Source: Arctic95D-9 sp035967665
GTDB lineage: Bacteria > Verrucomicrobiota > Verrucomicrobiia > Verrucomicrobiales > DEV007
Assembly (NCBI GenBank): GCA_035967665.1
Contig: JAYWLB010000098.1
Location: 87,574-151,573 of the forward strand
Reading direction: 5' to 3'
DNA length: 64,000 bases
Under the pieces are notes generated by a model. It saw only the letters and a list, made by a program, of their open reading frames with translations, made no database searches and was not told the origin of the DNA. A program made the position numbers and the translations under genes. Below are positions 8,198-16,660 of the stretch, piece by piece (position 1 is the stretch's first letter; each line of letters begins with the position of its first letter).

Positions 8198-10735
8198 TCA
8201 CTTCTTCGCCTCTTCCGTCACGACCACGGTGATCGGCATCGAATAGGTCGCAAACTGAGTCGTTGTTTCGGCGGCCGCAGCTGCCGCTGCTTTTGCATCT
8301 TTCTCCGCCAGCGCCAGCTCCCGCTTCGCCACCACCGCCTTCGCTTTTTCGGCTTCGAGCGCTTTCTTAGCTGCCGCCACATCAGCGGTCGCCTTGACCG
8401 TTGCCGCCTCGCGCGGAGCCCGCACTTCTTCATTCGCAGCAGCTGCCTCCTTCACCTTCGCAGAAGCGAGCACCTCTTCTAACAAGACCACTTTCCCGGT
8501 TGCATCTTTGATCGCGGCATCGATCGCCGACCCGAGCGCCTTCAAGCGCTCTACCTCTGCTGCGGTCCGTTTCCCCGCTGCAGGATTCCGCTGATACTTC
8601 GCATTTCCAACCCCCTGGAGAACAAATTGAAACTTGCCCGGAGCGATCTCAAAGTTACCGGATTTCGTCATCGGGATTTTCAAAACCCCCTCCTTCGCCG
8701 TCTCTGCAATCGATATCGTTGGCGGAGACCGATGCATCCCCGGAAAACCGTGGACGTTGACCTGAAGGTTCCCGGTACGCCGCCCCGTTTCAACCGTCTT
8801 GATAGGCAACTCCAGTGTGTCCCCCATCGCCACCGTCCAGACCTTATCCTCCACCGCTAACAACTTCGTCGGTTCAACTTCACTACCAATCACAGAAAGA
8901 ACCGTCTCCATATCCAGTCGGGAACGGACCTGTGAAGCATTGGCAAAAACGCGCTGCCCCCAGAGAATCGAAGCTGGATGCGCAACCCGGCAAACAGTCT
9001 CTTCCCCTCTCTTTGCGAGACCGGATATCTCAACCGTCCCATTCCACTCCCCGGCTTCATCACTCGCCTGAACGGTGAGAAATCCCTCCTGAGTTTCCCC
9101 GCTCAGAACCAGCGGCGCGGCGCTGACACCCTCGGGAAGCCCCTGAACGGTCACTTCAATATCCCCGTCAAACCCGTCCTCACGAAACGCGAAAACCCGA
9201 TAGATAACAGAACCTCCGCGCCGAACGATAGGGGAAACCGGCCACGCGTCATTGTTGATCGTCTTCGTTAACTCAGTGCTCACCATCATTTGAAAATCCG
9301 GCTTCGCCTCGCGAATCGCGAGCCGGTAGAGATGCGCGACACTGCCTCCCGCACTTTGATTCATTAAAGTAACACGAAACTCCCCGTCCTCTTCCGGCGT
9401 GAACGAGATCGACGGATCGAGCGTGTCCGCGTTCAAGTCATCCAGGTAGTCCAGCCCGTAAAAGGAAGGCGGATCATCATTCTCCACCACTTTGGTAAAG
9501 GTCTCCGCGCCCTCTTTGTCTTTTCCAATTTTCTCAATCAGTAAATAGGGATCGGTCAGGGTTCCGAGACGATGTGAAATCACTTCGATCCAGTATTCCG
9601 TTCCCTTTTTTCCCGCAAAGCGAAAGACATCGTAATCACCCGCTTCATTAAAACGCCCCGCAATTTCAACAGGTGGCTTTACGGTTTGCTCTACCGACTC
9701 GATCTCCTCCTCAATGACAGGGGCGGTCGCGAATCCGATCTTCACCCGGTTCGAATTCGCAAGCCCGGTATAGAATCCCGGAAGCATTCCCTGACGGGGA
9801 ACGCTCGGATCAAAAACCGCTGGAATCGCCTTCAACGCTGGAATCGCCACCACCTTTTCGAGAGTTTCGAGCGGTTTCCCGTTCAGGATCCAGTTTTCGC
9901 CCGGAGATCCTCCCGGTAAATTTTTTCCGAAAAAAGTGAGTCGGGGAGATGTGCCCGCCTCGCCTGCCGGTGGAAAAACAAAATCAATGAAAGGGTCGCG
10001 ACTCACCGTGAGCCGGTAAAAGTAATCCCTCCCTCCTTTATACAAGGCATCAGACAATCGTAAATAATAAGTGCCATCCTCTTCCGGAGTGAAATCGACG
10101 AGCGGGTCACGCCCCGTATGAAACCGGCTCGTTTCAAGCTCCCTACCATCCTCACTGACAATCGTAAGAAGCACATCCGCCCTCGAATCAAGCCGCTCGG
10201 CCCAAACCTGTGCGACGATTCGTTCGCCTTTTTTTCCGGAGAACTTGAACCAGTCAAACTTTCCAATTCCCAGCATACCCACCGCACCGGCCCCGACCGA
10301 AAGCTCGTGCGCCGTTTCCCGACTCGTTCGATCGCCGGTCAAGACGACCTCATCGGCCTCTGCCCCAACCACCAGAAACGGCCTCGCCGTGGAAAGCCCG
10401 AAGTAGCCCAGCGAACGCACTTCATAGACCCCCGGCTTCACTGAGGCAGGAATCGTCACCGTGAACTTCCCCTCGACCGGCCTCGCCTCCGGATGAAAAT
10501 CATCCGCCGGTTTCACTACCGGAACGGCCTTGATTGCAGGATCAGAAAAACGAAGCTGCTTCAGCTCTTCGAGATCCTTTCCCGCGACCGTCACCTCCAC
10601 CGTCGATCCGGCCTTTGCCACTGCGGGACTCACCGTGAGCAAATCAGAGTATGGCATAAACCCGAAAGAGAGACTTGCTGAGGCAAGCGAAACGAAAATC
10701 GACAGAGCCGAAAACTTCATGAAAAAGCGGTTCAT
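8198..10735 (-). CDS. Exported PPC-domain protein with C-terminal coiled coil (second paralogue)
   Basis: About 845 residues from the ATG at 10735. A longer reading frame starts at 10786, but only the inner start puts the hydrophobic signal peptide (FSALSIFVSLASASLSFGF) near the N-terminus; 10720 is also possible. Domain order matches the gene at 2632: an Ig-like region, a PPC domain (about 125-235), a second PPC domain (about 350-475), beta-rich sequence, and an Ala/Lys-rich coiled coil (about 715-825). Shared landmarks include KYQRNP before the coil (KYKRNP in the paralogue) and a final FATYSMPITV strand (FATWSLPLSV in the paralogue). It is convergent with the WD40 gene, 16 bp away. An early duplication followed by inversion is inferred. 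No enzymatic motif is visible. Confidence 0.78.
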   Translation of the reverse strand: MNRFFMKFSALSIFVSLASASLSFGFMPYSDLLTVSPAVAKAGSTVEVTVAGKDLEELKQLRFSDPAIKAVPVVKPADDFHPEARPVEGKFTVTIPASVKPGVYEVRSLGYFGLSTARPFLVVGAEADEVVLTGDRTSRETAHELSVGAGAVGMLGIGKFDWFKFSGKKGERIVAQVWAERLDSRADVLLTIVSEDGRELETSRFHTGRDPLVDFTPEEDGTYYLRLSDALYKGGRDYFYRLTVSRDPFIDFVFPPAGEAGTSPRLTFFGKNLPGGSPGENWILNGKPLETLEKVVAIPALKAIPAVFDPSVPRQGMLPGFYTGLANSNRVKIGFATAPVIEEEIESVEQTVKPPVEIAGRFNEAGDYDVFRFAGKKGTEYWIEVISHRLGTLTDPYLLIEKIGKDKEGAETFTKVVENDDPPSFYGLDYLDDLNADTLDPSISFTPEEDGEFRVTLMNQSAGGSVAHLYRLAIREAKPDFQMMVSTELTKTINNDAWPVSPIVRRGGSVIYRVFAFREDGFDGDIEVTVQGLPEGVSAAPLVLSGETQEGFLTVQASDEAGEWNGTVEISGLAKRGEETVCRVAHPASILWGQRVFANASQVRSRLDMETVLSVIGSEVEPTKLLAVEDKVWTVAMGDTLELPIKTVETGRRTGNLQVNVHGFPGMHRSPPTISIAETAKEGVLKIPMTKSGNFEIAPGKFQFVLQGVGNAKYQRNPAAGKRTAAEVERLKALGSAIDAAIKDATGKVVLLEEVLASAKVKEAAAANEEVRAPREAATVKATADVAAAKKALEAEKAKAVVAKRELALAEKDAKAAAAAAAETTTQFATYSMPITVVVTEEAKK

Positions 10736-10958
10736 AATGAGAGTCTTACATTTTGCGATACCGCTGCAAAGGCCGTATACAGGCACCTCTGAGCCGGCTC
10801 AGGACGTGCAACTCCGGGAACGAAACCCGGCAAATCCCCGCAACCGGTCTGACGCGGCCGCCTGAGGAAAAACTTACCTTCCAAGACGCCCCTGAATCCC
10901 CTGACGACACCGATTCAACAGGGTTGAGTCGATGACATAACAGGGTTAAACTTCACGA
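10736..10958. promoter_or_regulatory. Divergent intergenic region with several hairpins
   Basis: These 223 bp separate two divergently transcribed genes, so promoters for both must lie here. Structure-prone elements are visible: GAGCCGGCTC (a 10-bp palindrome near 10791), CCGGG-AACGAAA-CCCGG (near 10815-10831), and the 26-bp repeat at 10910-10935. I could not match it to a known riboswitch class. Confidence 0.35.
10910..10935 (+). repeat. 26-bp dispersed repeat, copy 1
   Basis: This 26-bp stretch, starting CCGATTCAACAGGG and ending GAGTCGATGA, is identical to 45815-45840. At this copy the following bases (CATAACAGGGTTAAAC) do not form the inverted arm seen at the second copy. A shorter match (AATCAACAGGGT) occurs near 12118. 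A dispersed REP-like element is inferred. Confidence 0.65.
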
Positions 10959-11996
10959 ATGAAATTTGATCGACGCCACTTTCTGAGCACTGCCGCCACT
11001 CTCTCATCCGGAGCCTTTCTCACCGCATGCGGAGGGAAGAAAGAGGAAACCGCTATCGAAGAACCCGCGAATGCAGGCCCTCGCTATCAGATCTCGCTGG
11101 CCCAGTGGTCGAATCACGTCGCACTGAAGGCGGGCGAGCTCGACAACCTCGACTGGCCGAAATTCACTCAGGACAATTCCGGCATCAATGCCCTCGAATG
11201 GGTGAATCAGTTTTTCTCCGAGCAGCACGAGAAACTCGGCGCTCAGCCCAAAGGCCAGGATTACCTCGCGGAAATGAAAAAGCGGACCGACGACCTCGGA
11301 ATGAAAAACATCCTCATCATGTGTGATCGGGTCGGCAGCCTCGGCAATCCCGTCAACACGAAGCGCACCGATGCAATCGAAGGTCATTATGCCTGGCTCG
11401 ACGCTGCGAAATTTCTCGGCTGCCACAGCATCCGCGTCAATGCCGCCTCCGATGCATCGCTCAGCCCCGAGAAACAGACCGATCTCTGTGCCGACGGCCT
11501 CCGCCGTCTCTGCGAACACGCCGCGCCCATGGGCATGAACGTGATCGTTGAAAACCACGGCGGTCTTTCCTCCAATGGAGCCTGGCTCGCCGGAGTCATG
11601 AAAAACGTCGGGATGGACAACTGCGGAACGCTCCCCGATTTCGGGAATTTCTACGTCGCTAAAAATCGCGGCAAAGCAGAGGACTACGCCAAGGCCAAAG
11701 AGCCCTACGCTCACGACCCGGCCTACACCGAAGACGAGACCGGATTGAGCTACGATCGATACAAAGGCGTCCACATGTTGATGGCTTACGCCAAAGGAGT
11801 CTCCGCCAAGTCGCACGACTTTGACGAAGCAGGGAACGAAGTTCACACCGACTACAAGCGCATGTTCGAGATCATCGGCGAATCCGATTACACCGGCTAC
11901 GTCGGCGTCGAATACGAAGGTAAAGAGCTCAGCGAAGTCGAAGGAATCAACAAGACCAAGGCGCTGCTCGAGAAGACCTTTGCAGCGGTTGGGTGA
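10959..11996 (+). CDS. Tat-exported sugar phosphate isomerase/epimerase-like TIM-barrel protein
   Basis: The 345-residue product starts with a twin-arginine signal (DRRHFLSTAATLSSGAFLTAC), which ends in a lipobox-like LTAC. It may therefore be a Tat-exported lipoprotein. The rest is a xylose-isomerase-like TIM barrel of the AP-endonuclease-2 superfamily. Segments such as CHSIRVNAAS, VIVENHGGLSSNGAW, NCGTLPDFGNF and GYVGVEYEGKEL match the strand ends that carry metal ligands (Glu, His, Asp) in this family. These proteins are common in Verrucomicrobiota next to exported oxidoreductases, and the substrates are mostly unknown sugars. No sugar-catabolic partner is adjacent, so the substrate cannot be assigned. 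Confidence 0.82.
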   Translation: MKFDRRHFLSTAATLSSGAFLTACGGKKEETAIEEPANAGPRYQISLAQWSNHVALKAGELDNLDWPKFTQDNSGINALEWVNQFFSEQHEKLGAQPKGQDYLAEMKKRTDDLGMKNILIMCDRVGSLGNPVNTKRTDAIEGHYAWLDAAKFLGCHSIRVNAASDASLSPEKQTDLCADGLRRLCEHAAPMGMNVIVENHGGLSSNGAWLAGVMKNVGMDNCGTLPDFGNFYVAKNRGKAEDYAKAKEPYAHDPAYTEDETGLSYDRYKGVHMLMAYAKGVSAKSHDFDEAGNEVHTDYKRMFEIIGESDYTGYVGVEYEGKELSEVEGINKTKALLEKTFAAVG

Positions 11997-12045
11997 GATA
12001 CTGCCACAGTTGCAGAAATTGGGCTGAAAGCCCCACAGTATCATC

Positions 12046-12066
12046 GCCAGCCACTTCAGGGCTGGC
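12046..12066 (+). terminator. Possible hairpin downstream of the TIM-barrel gene
   Basis: GCCAGCC and GGCTGGC form perfect 7-bp arms around a 7-base loop, 50 bp after the stop at 11996. There is no U-run, so it is a weak terminator candidate or an unrelated structured element. Confidence 0.3.
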
Positions 12067-12261
12067 ATTGTGTGCTGTATAAATAGCCGGGGCCTCCAAG
12101 GTCAGCCGCAAAAGTGAATCAACAGGGTGCTGCAAACAAGTTTGTGACGTGAGTTCAATCGTGGCGGGATATGGACGGAGGAGAAACCCGCCGTAAAATG
12201 AACATTTCCGCTGGCACCTCGTCCAAACTTGCGGCTTCTTCCCCGAGAAACCTGCCGATTC

Positions 12262-13539
12262 ATGGGCAACGCAACTGACAGCCTCTCTTCCCTCGACGCA
12301 CTTCCCCTCCCCGCGGAGTTGGCGCGTGAACTCTGCCACCTTCCGGGCTTTGTCTTTCTCGACTCCTCGGCGGCTGAAGCTTCGCAGGAGAAAAACAACG
12401 CGTCGCTTTACTCGATCATTACGGCCTGTCCGAAGGCCACCTACACGGGAAACCTTTTCACCCGGCGGGATCGCGAGTTCCTTCAGTGCGCCTACCACAG
12501 CCAGCTTCGGCCCGACAAGATTACGCCTGACATCGGAGTTCCCACTGCCGGCTTTTACGGAACGATTTCCTACGAGGGAGATTTCCTTTTCGGCGAGTAT
12601 CACGACTGCCTCATCTACGATCATCTTCACGAACGCTGGACCGAAATCGGAAACCTGTCCGAACAGCGCATCGAACACCCTCGCCGCACAACTTTCCCGA
12701 ATGCGGAACCGCTGAAGTTCACCAGCAACGTTGAGAAAGAACAGTTCTGCAAAATGGTGAGCGAAGCGCAGGAATACATCGCTGCCGGACATATTTATCA
12801 GGTCAATCTTTCCCACCGCTTCAGCGCCCCCCGGCCCGATCGGTTCGATGCCTTTGCCTTTCACGAACAACTCCGCGAGCAATCCCCCGCGCCTTTCGCG
12901 GGCTTTCTTTCACTGGGGGAATACCAGGTTATCTCGTCATCTCCCGAGCAGTTTCTCAACATGAGCGGGAGCCACATTCAAACGCGCCCGATCAAAGGAA
13001 CGCGCCCCCGCTTTCGCAATCGCGAAGAGGATGAAAAATCGGCATACGATCTCATCACCTCCCCCAAAGAGATCGCGGAACTCGTCATGATCACTGATCT
13101 GGAGCGCAACGATCTCGGGCAGATTTGTGAATTCGGCTCTGTTCAGGCGACCGAACTTCTGAAGCTGGAACGCTTCGCTCAGGTCTTTCACCTCGTCTCA
13201 ACCGTGGAGGGAACTCTTCGACCTGAGATCGATCACATCGACGCCCTTCTCGCCTGCTACCCGGGTGGCAGTATCACCGGTGCCCCGAAAAAGCGGGCGC
13301 GTGAAATCATAGACGAGCTCGAATCGGTCCCCCGCGGCCTTTACACCGGAGCGATTGGCTGCCTCGGATTCAACGGGGAGAGCCGTTTCAACATCGCTAT
13401 CCGAACCGCAATCGCAGACAGGGAGTCAGTACACTTTCATGTCGGCGCAGGAATCGTCGCCGACTCAAATCCCGCGATGGAGTGGGAGGAAACCCTCCAC
13501 AAAGCGGCAGGGATCTTTCAGGCCTGTGGAGGTTCGTAG
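12262..13539 (+). CDS. pabB: Aminodeoxychorismate synthase component I (PabB-like chorismate-binding enzyme)
   Basis: About 425 residues from the ATG at 12262; an upstream TTG at 12229 is in frame but less likely. The C-terminal half is a chorismate-binding domain with PIKGTRPR, ITDLERNDLGQIC, YPGGSITGAPKKRA and HVGAGIVADSNP. The Lys of PIKGT is characteristic of PabB, whereas anthranilate synthase TrpE normally has PIAGT. This supports 4-amino-4-deoxychorismate synthesis for folate. No glutamine amidotransferase (PabA) or aminodeoxychorismate lyase (PabC) gene is adjacent, so partners must be encoded elsewhere. It is followed by a 400-bp non-coding stretch. Confidence 0.85.
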   Translation: MGNATDSLSSLDALPLPAELARELCHLPGFVFLDSSAAEASQEKNNASLYSIITACPKATYTGNLFTRRDREFLQCAYHSQLRPDKITPDIGVPTAGFYGTISYEGDFLFGEYHDCLIYDHLHERWTEIGNLSEQRIEHPRRTTFPNAEPLKFTSNVEKEQFCKMVSEAQEYIAAGHIYQVNLSHRFSAPRPDRFDAFAFHEQLREQSPAPFAGFLSLGEYQVISSSPEQFLNMSGSHIQTRPIKGTRPRFRNREEDEKSAYDLITSPKEIAELVMITDLERNDLGQICEFGSVQATELLKLERFAQVFHLVSTVEGTLRPEIDHIDALLACYPGGSITGAPKKRAREIIDELESVPRGLYTGAIGCLGFNGESRFNIAIRTAIADRESVHFHVGAGIVADSNPAMEWEETLHKAAGIFQACGGS

Positions 13540-13740
13540 ATCACCGCTCTCTTTCGCTATCGGGAGTCATTAGTCTCCGCCGTTTCTCCGGGCGGGAGAA
13601 GTCTCGTTTACCCCTTGAGCAGTCGGCGAAACGAATCGCGAAACGACCCTTTCTTTGCGGCATCTGTAAGTGCAAAAAGAGATCAAGAAGGTAGGGCGAA
13701 TCGTCCCCGATGAGCCGCCGTGGTCCGATAAAATGAAACT

Positions 13741-13832
13741 CAACCCTGCCGCTTCGCTGCAAAGCGGGGCGGTGATTTCGATGAACCCTGAGGACCACGC
13801 GGATCGGCAGGGACGCCTCTCCCTACCCTGAG
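13741..13832 (+). repeat. 92-bp direct repeat, copy 1
   Basis: The unit starts CAACCCTGCCGCTTC and ends CTCTCCCTACCCTGAG. It differs from copy 2 at only a few positions. The period is 103 bp. Confidence 0.9.
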
Positions 13833-13843
13833 CTCCACCCCCT

Positions 13844-13935
13844 CAACCCTGCCGCTTCCCTGCGAAGCGGGGCGGTGATTTCGATGGCCCCTGAGGACCA
13901 CGCGGATCAGCAGGGACGCCTCTCCCTACCCTGAG
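13844..13935 (+). repeat. 92-bp direct repeat, copy 2
   Basis: This is the second near-identical 92-bp unit, separated from copy 1 by 11 bp. Inside each unit AGCGGGGCGG and GGGACGCC stretches could pair with neighbouring segments. The copy ends 18 bp before the trmD stop codon, so it may affect the 3' end of the trmD transcript. Confidence 0.9.
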
Positions 13936-13952
13936 AAATCCCCCTTCGCCCG

Positions 13953-14627
13953 CTACTCCAGCAAATCGGGGCGATTCTCACGGGTACGCTGTTCAGCCAT
14001 TTCCTCGCGCCATTCGTCGATCTTCGCGTGATTACCTGACAAAAGCACATCAGGCACCGCCATTCCCTGAAACTCGGCCGGCCTCGTGTAGTGAGGCGCT
14101 TCGATGCGCTTGCCGTCACCGGAAAAAGATTCCACTTCTGATGAGAGATCATCACCCAGGACCCCCGGAATCAGGCGAACCACCGAATCAACGACGACCG
14201 CGGCCGCAATCGTTCCGTTGGTGAGAACGTAGTCACCAATCGAGATTTCCTCATCGACGAGCGCCTCGACGACGCGGTGATCGACGCCCTCGTAGTGTCC
14301 GCAGAGGAAAATGAGATGCCCCTCCTTCGACAGATCAGCCGCGATGGCCTGCTTGTATTGCTTTCCCTGCGGCGTCAGAAAAATCACCTTTGCCCCCGGG
14401 GTTTTGATCTTCTCCATTGCCGCAAAGAATGGCTCAGGTTTCATGAGCATCCCCGGGCCGCCTCCAAAAGGCATATCATCGACCTTCCGGTGCTTGTCAG
14501 TCGTGAACTCGCGAAGATCGTGAAAATTGATTTCAACATGCCCGCCGGCAATGGCCCGCCCCATGATGCTGGATTTCAGCGGAGCCTCGGCGATCTCCGG
14601 AAAAATGGTGACGATATCGATCTTCAT
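13953..14627 (-). CDS. trmD: tRNA (guanine-N1-)-methyltransferase TrmD
   Basis: This cytoplasmic enzyme methylates G37 of tRNAs reading CNN codons, using S-adenosylmethionine, and prevents +1 frameshifting. The 224-residue protein has the SPOUT trefoil-knot signature: MKIDIVTIFPE at the start, FGGGPGMLMKPEP near 54-66, the LCGHYEGVDHRV knot loop, and EISIGDYVLTNG. It lacks much of the C-terminal extension of longer TrmD proteins but ends with a normal helical domain. It is usually beside rimM, rplS and rpsP, but here it lies 27 bp downstream of gspK on the same strand, so it may be transcribed with the pseudopilin operon. Confidence 0.95.
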   Translation of the reverse strand: MKIDIVTIFPEIAEAPLKSSIMGRAIAGGHVEINFHDLREFTTDKHRKVDDMPFGGGPGMLMKPEPFFAAMEKIKTPGAKVIFLTPQGKQYKQAIAADLSKEGHLIFLCGHYEGVDHRVVEALVDEEISIGDYVLTNGTIAAAVVVDSVVRLIPGVLGDDLSSEVESFSGDGKRIEAPHYTRPAEFQGMAVPDVLLSGNHAKIDEWREEMAEQRTRENRPDLLE

Positions 14628-14654
14628 AGAAACGTGGAAAATCCAAGACTATCC

Positions 14655-15593
14655 CTATTTCCGAAATCTCGCCACCGGAACCACGGTTCGATTTCCGTTC
14701 TCTTCTGATTCTCTCGCGAGAAGAATACGGGTCTCTTTAAATTCCCCGATGGTCCCGACGCTCTCGATTCGCAGGACATCTCCCGCCATCGTGATGAGAC
14801 TGGAAATCTCGCTCCACTCGCCATCGCTGAGACCGAGAACCGCCTGCACCTCACCGGCATCTTCATACCGGTAATCGTCGACCGTTCCCTCCTGTCCATC
14901 ATCGCCATTTCGGACCGCTACAAAATTCAGCGCAGAGTCCTCGGTCGTTCCCGTGATCGACATCACAATTTCCCACGGAGCCGCATTCAGATCGATGAGC
15001 CCGTCGCTGTGGATTGTAAAATAATCCCGCCACATCGGTTGATAACGGGCGACCTCATCCATCCCGGAAATAAAGAGCATTTCCTCGAGCGAGGCGATAT
15101 CGGCATTCGCGGGAAACGCCGGATAATTCACTCCTGAGTAGAACGCATTCTCGGCGCCATTGGGAAGCATCTCAGAATCCTCGTCGACCCAGTCGGCAAT
15201 GGAATCAGCGGCACGGCTGGCGGCGGCAGCGTCGAGTCCCCACGAAACGAAAAGCTCCTCGGTGGCGTCACGCAAAATCTCGTTGTCGAGGTCGTTGACC
15301 GGAATGCGGCCACTCTCGCTTGTAATTTTTACTTTAAAGTTTTTCCCTGTCGCCTCTCCCTGAATCAGAGCAACATCCCCGGGTTCGACGTCCGGATGCG
15401 AAGCAATCACGAGTCCGCTTTCCGCAAGGAGTCCCGCTTGAAACCGGGCACGCTCCAGAGTGCTCTCCTCCCACGAAGGCTGCGAGGCTTCCCACAATCC
15501 CGTAACGATGATTGAAAGCGCCATGACCGCCACGAGGACTAACAATAGCGCCATTCCCCTCTCCCCCGATCGATAGTTGGAAGAAATCTTCAT
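14655..15593 (-). CDS. gspK: Type II secretion minor pseudopilin GspK-like
   Basis: The 312-residue protein has a prepilin leader ending in Gly (GERG) before MALLLVLVAVMALSIIVTGLW. The +5 position is Leu, not Glu, which fits GspK, the tip pseudopilin that lacks Glu5. The globular part includes the GspK region with SGRIPVNDLDNE, a DSIADWVDEDS segment and INxNxAP-like LIDLNAAPWEIV. GspK caps the pseudopilus and forms the tip complex with GspI and GspJ. Its ATG overlaps the gspJ stop by four bases (ATGA), showing translational coupling. It is the last gsp gene before trmD. Confidence 0.85.
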   Translation of the reverse strand: MKISSNYRSGERGMALLLVLVAVMALSIIVTGLWEASQPSWEESTLERARFQAGLLAESGLVIASHPDVEPGDVALIQGEATGKNFKVKITSESGRIPVNDLDNEILRDATEELFVSWGLDAAAASRAADSIADWVDEDSEMLPNGAENAFYSGVNYPAFPANADIASLEEMLFISGMDEVARYQPMWRDYFTIHSDGLIDLNAAPWEIVMSITGTTEDSALNFVAVRNGDDGQEGTVDDYRYEDAGEVQAVLGLSDGEWSEISSLITMAGDVLRIESVGTIGEFKETRILLARESEENGNRTVVPVARFRK

Positions 15594-16660
15594 TGTCCTG
15601 TTCCTCCTCCGCCACCGCCACCAGCTCCGGGACCACCGCCTGTTCCGCCCCCACCGGGGCCTTGACCTCCGCCTCCACCGGGACCGCCCCGTCCGCCGCC
15701 TTCGCCTCCTCCACCGGGGCCTCGACCTCCCCCGTCGCCACGGCCACCGGGACCTCGCGGACCACCTTCACCTCTTCCTCCACCGTTTTCGCCCCGGCCA
15801 CCTTCTCCGCGGCCGCCTCGACCGCCCTCACCTCTTCCACCTTCGCCTCTTCCACCTTCACCGGCATCCCCGCCGCGGCCTCCCTGCCCTCCACCGGCAG
15901 CATTATTGCCCGTTGAAGTCGTCGTCGCAGCGCTTGATCCTGCACTTGCGGCCGCGGCTGCCGCCTCCGGATCTACCGCCTGAATGGGAACGTTAAAAAC
16001 CACCCGCATCGGAACAGGCCTGGACTCTCCGCCCAGAGAAAATTCGAGTAGCGGGGGCATTTTCTCGTCATCGGTCCATTCATCGAGCCACTCGCGCTGC
16101 TCCTCGGCCCAAAACCGCCACGACGCCTCCGTGACCCCACTCATGAGAGCCAACCAGTAGCGCCCATCTTCGTCCGCCTGCATGAGATCATCCGGACCCG
16201 CACGGAAAACCATTCCACCGTTACTCTCTTCGTCTGGACCGAAGTCAGCCCTGCTGATCGCGAGATCGAAAAGAGGCTCTCCGTTCGGCCCGGGAAGCGC
16301 CGGGCGCAGTGCAATCACGGTCTCCTCACTGCCACCGACTTTCTCACCGAAGGTAAAGGCCGTCGCACTGTTTCCTATTACCAGCTCGTCATAGCCGGAA
16401 GTGGACTCGGATGCCGGAGTCATCGAGAGAGTTCCTTCCGGCGGAAGATTCTCGATCGATTCGCGAAGCAAAATCAAAAACCGGTTCACCTCCTCGTCAT
16501 TGCGGTCGAGGTCGCGAATCTCAGATGCAGTGTCACCGGCCTGCCAGATAATCGAGAGGACCGCGCTGGAAATGATTCCGAGAATCGTCATCGATACGAC
16601 GATTTCGAAGAGCGAAAAGCCCGCCTCACTTCTGCGCTGTGGGTTGCGGAAACGCTTCAT
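15590..16660 (-). CDS. gspJ: GspJ-like minor pseudopilin with a long Gly/Arg-rich C-terminal tail
   Basis: The 356-residue protein has a prepilin leader cut after Gly in EAG-FSLFEIVVSM, with the conserved Glu at +5. Residues about 10-229 form the hydrophobic helix and a GspJ-like globular domain (for example VFNVPIQAV at its end). Residues 230-356 are a low-complexity tail: an Ala/Ser/Thr stretch and then about 100 residues of Gly with regularly spaced Arg and Glu (GGRGEGG units). Ordinary GspJ proteins are about 200 residues and end after the globular domain, so the tail is an addition of roughly 125 residues. The reading frame continues without a break into the ATGA overlap with gspK, so the tail is probably translated. 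Confidence 0.8.
   Translation of the reverse strand: MKRFRNPQRRSEAGFSLFEIVVSMTILGIISSAVLSIIWQAGDTASEIRDLDRNDEEVNRFLILLRESIENLPPEGTLSMTPASESTSGYDELVIGNSATAFTFGEKVGGSEETVIALRPALPGPNGEPLFDLAISRADFGPDEESNGGMVFRAGPDDLMQADEDGRYWLALMSGVTEASWRFWAEEQREWLDEWTDDEKMPPLLEFSLGGESRPVPMRVVFNVPIQAVDPEAAAAAASAGSSAATTTSTGNNAAGGGQGGRGGDAGEGGRGEGGRGEGGRGGRGEGGRGENGGGRGEGGPRGPGGRGDGGGRGPGGGGEGGGRGGPGGGGGQGPGGGGTGGGPGAGGGGGGGTGQ

Larger units (their letters stand above)
13540..13952. other. Gene-free stretch containing a 92-bp direct repeat
   Basis: The 413 bp between pabB and trmD (convergent) show no credible gene. The right half is occupied by the two repeat copies listed separately; the left half (13540-13740) has nothing I recognise. 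Confidence 0.6.

Noticed and set aside
10736..10958. Cobalamin, SAM, THF or c-di-GMP riboswitch
   Set aside because: No conserved core element of these classes could be found on either strand.
13741..13935. CRISPR array
   Set aside because: Only two copies exist, the units are 92 bp and the spacer is 11 bp, so it is not an array.
15334..15996. Long open frames on both strands across the Gly/Arg-rich end of gspJ
   Set aside because: They are shadows of repetitive GC-rich codons and have low-complexity products; the gspJ frame has operon overlaps and a pseudopilin start.
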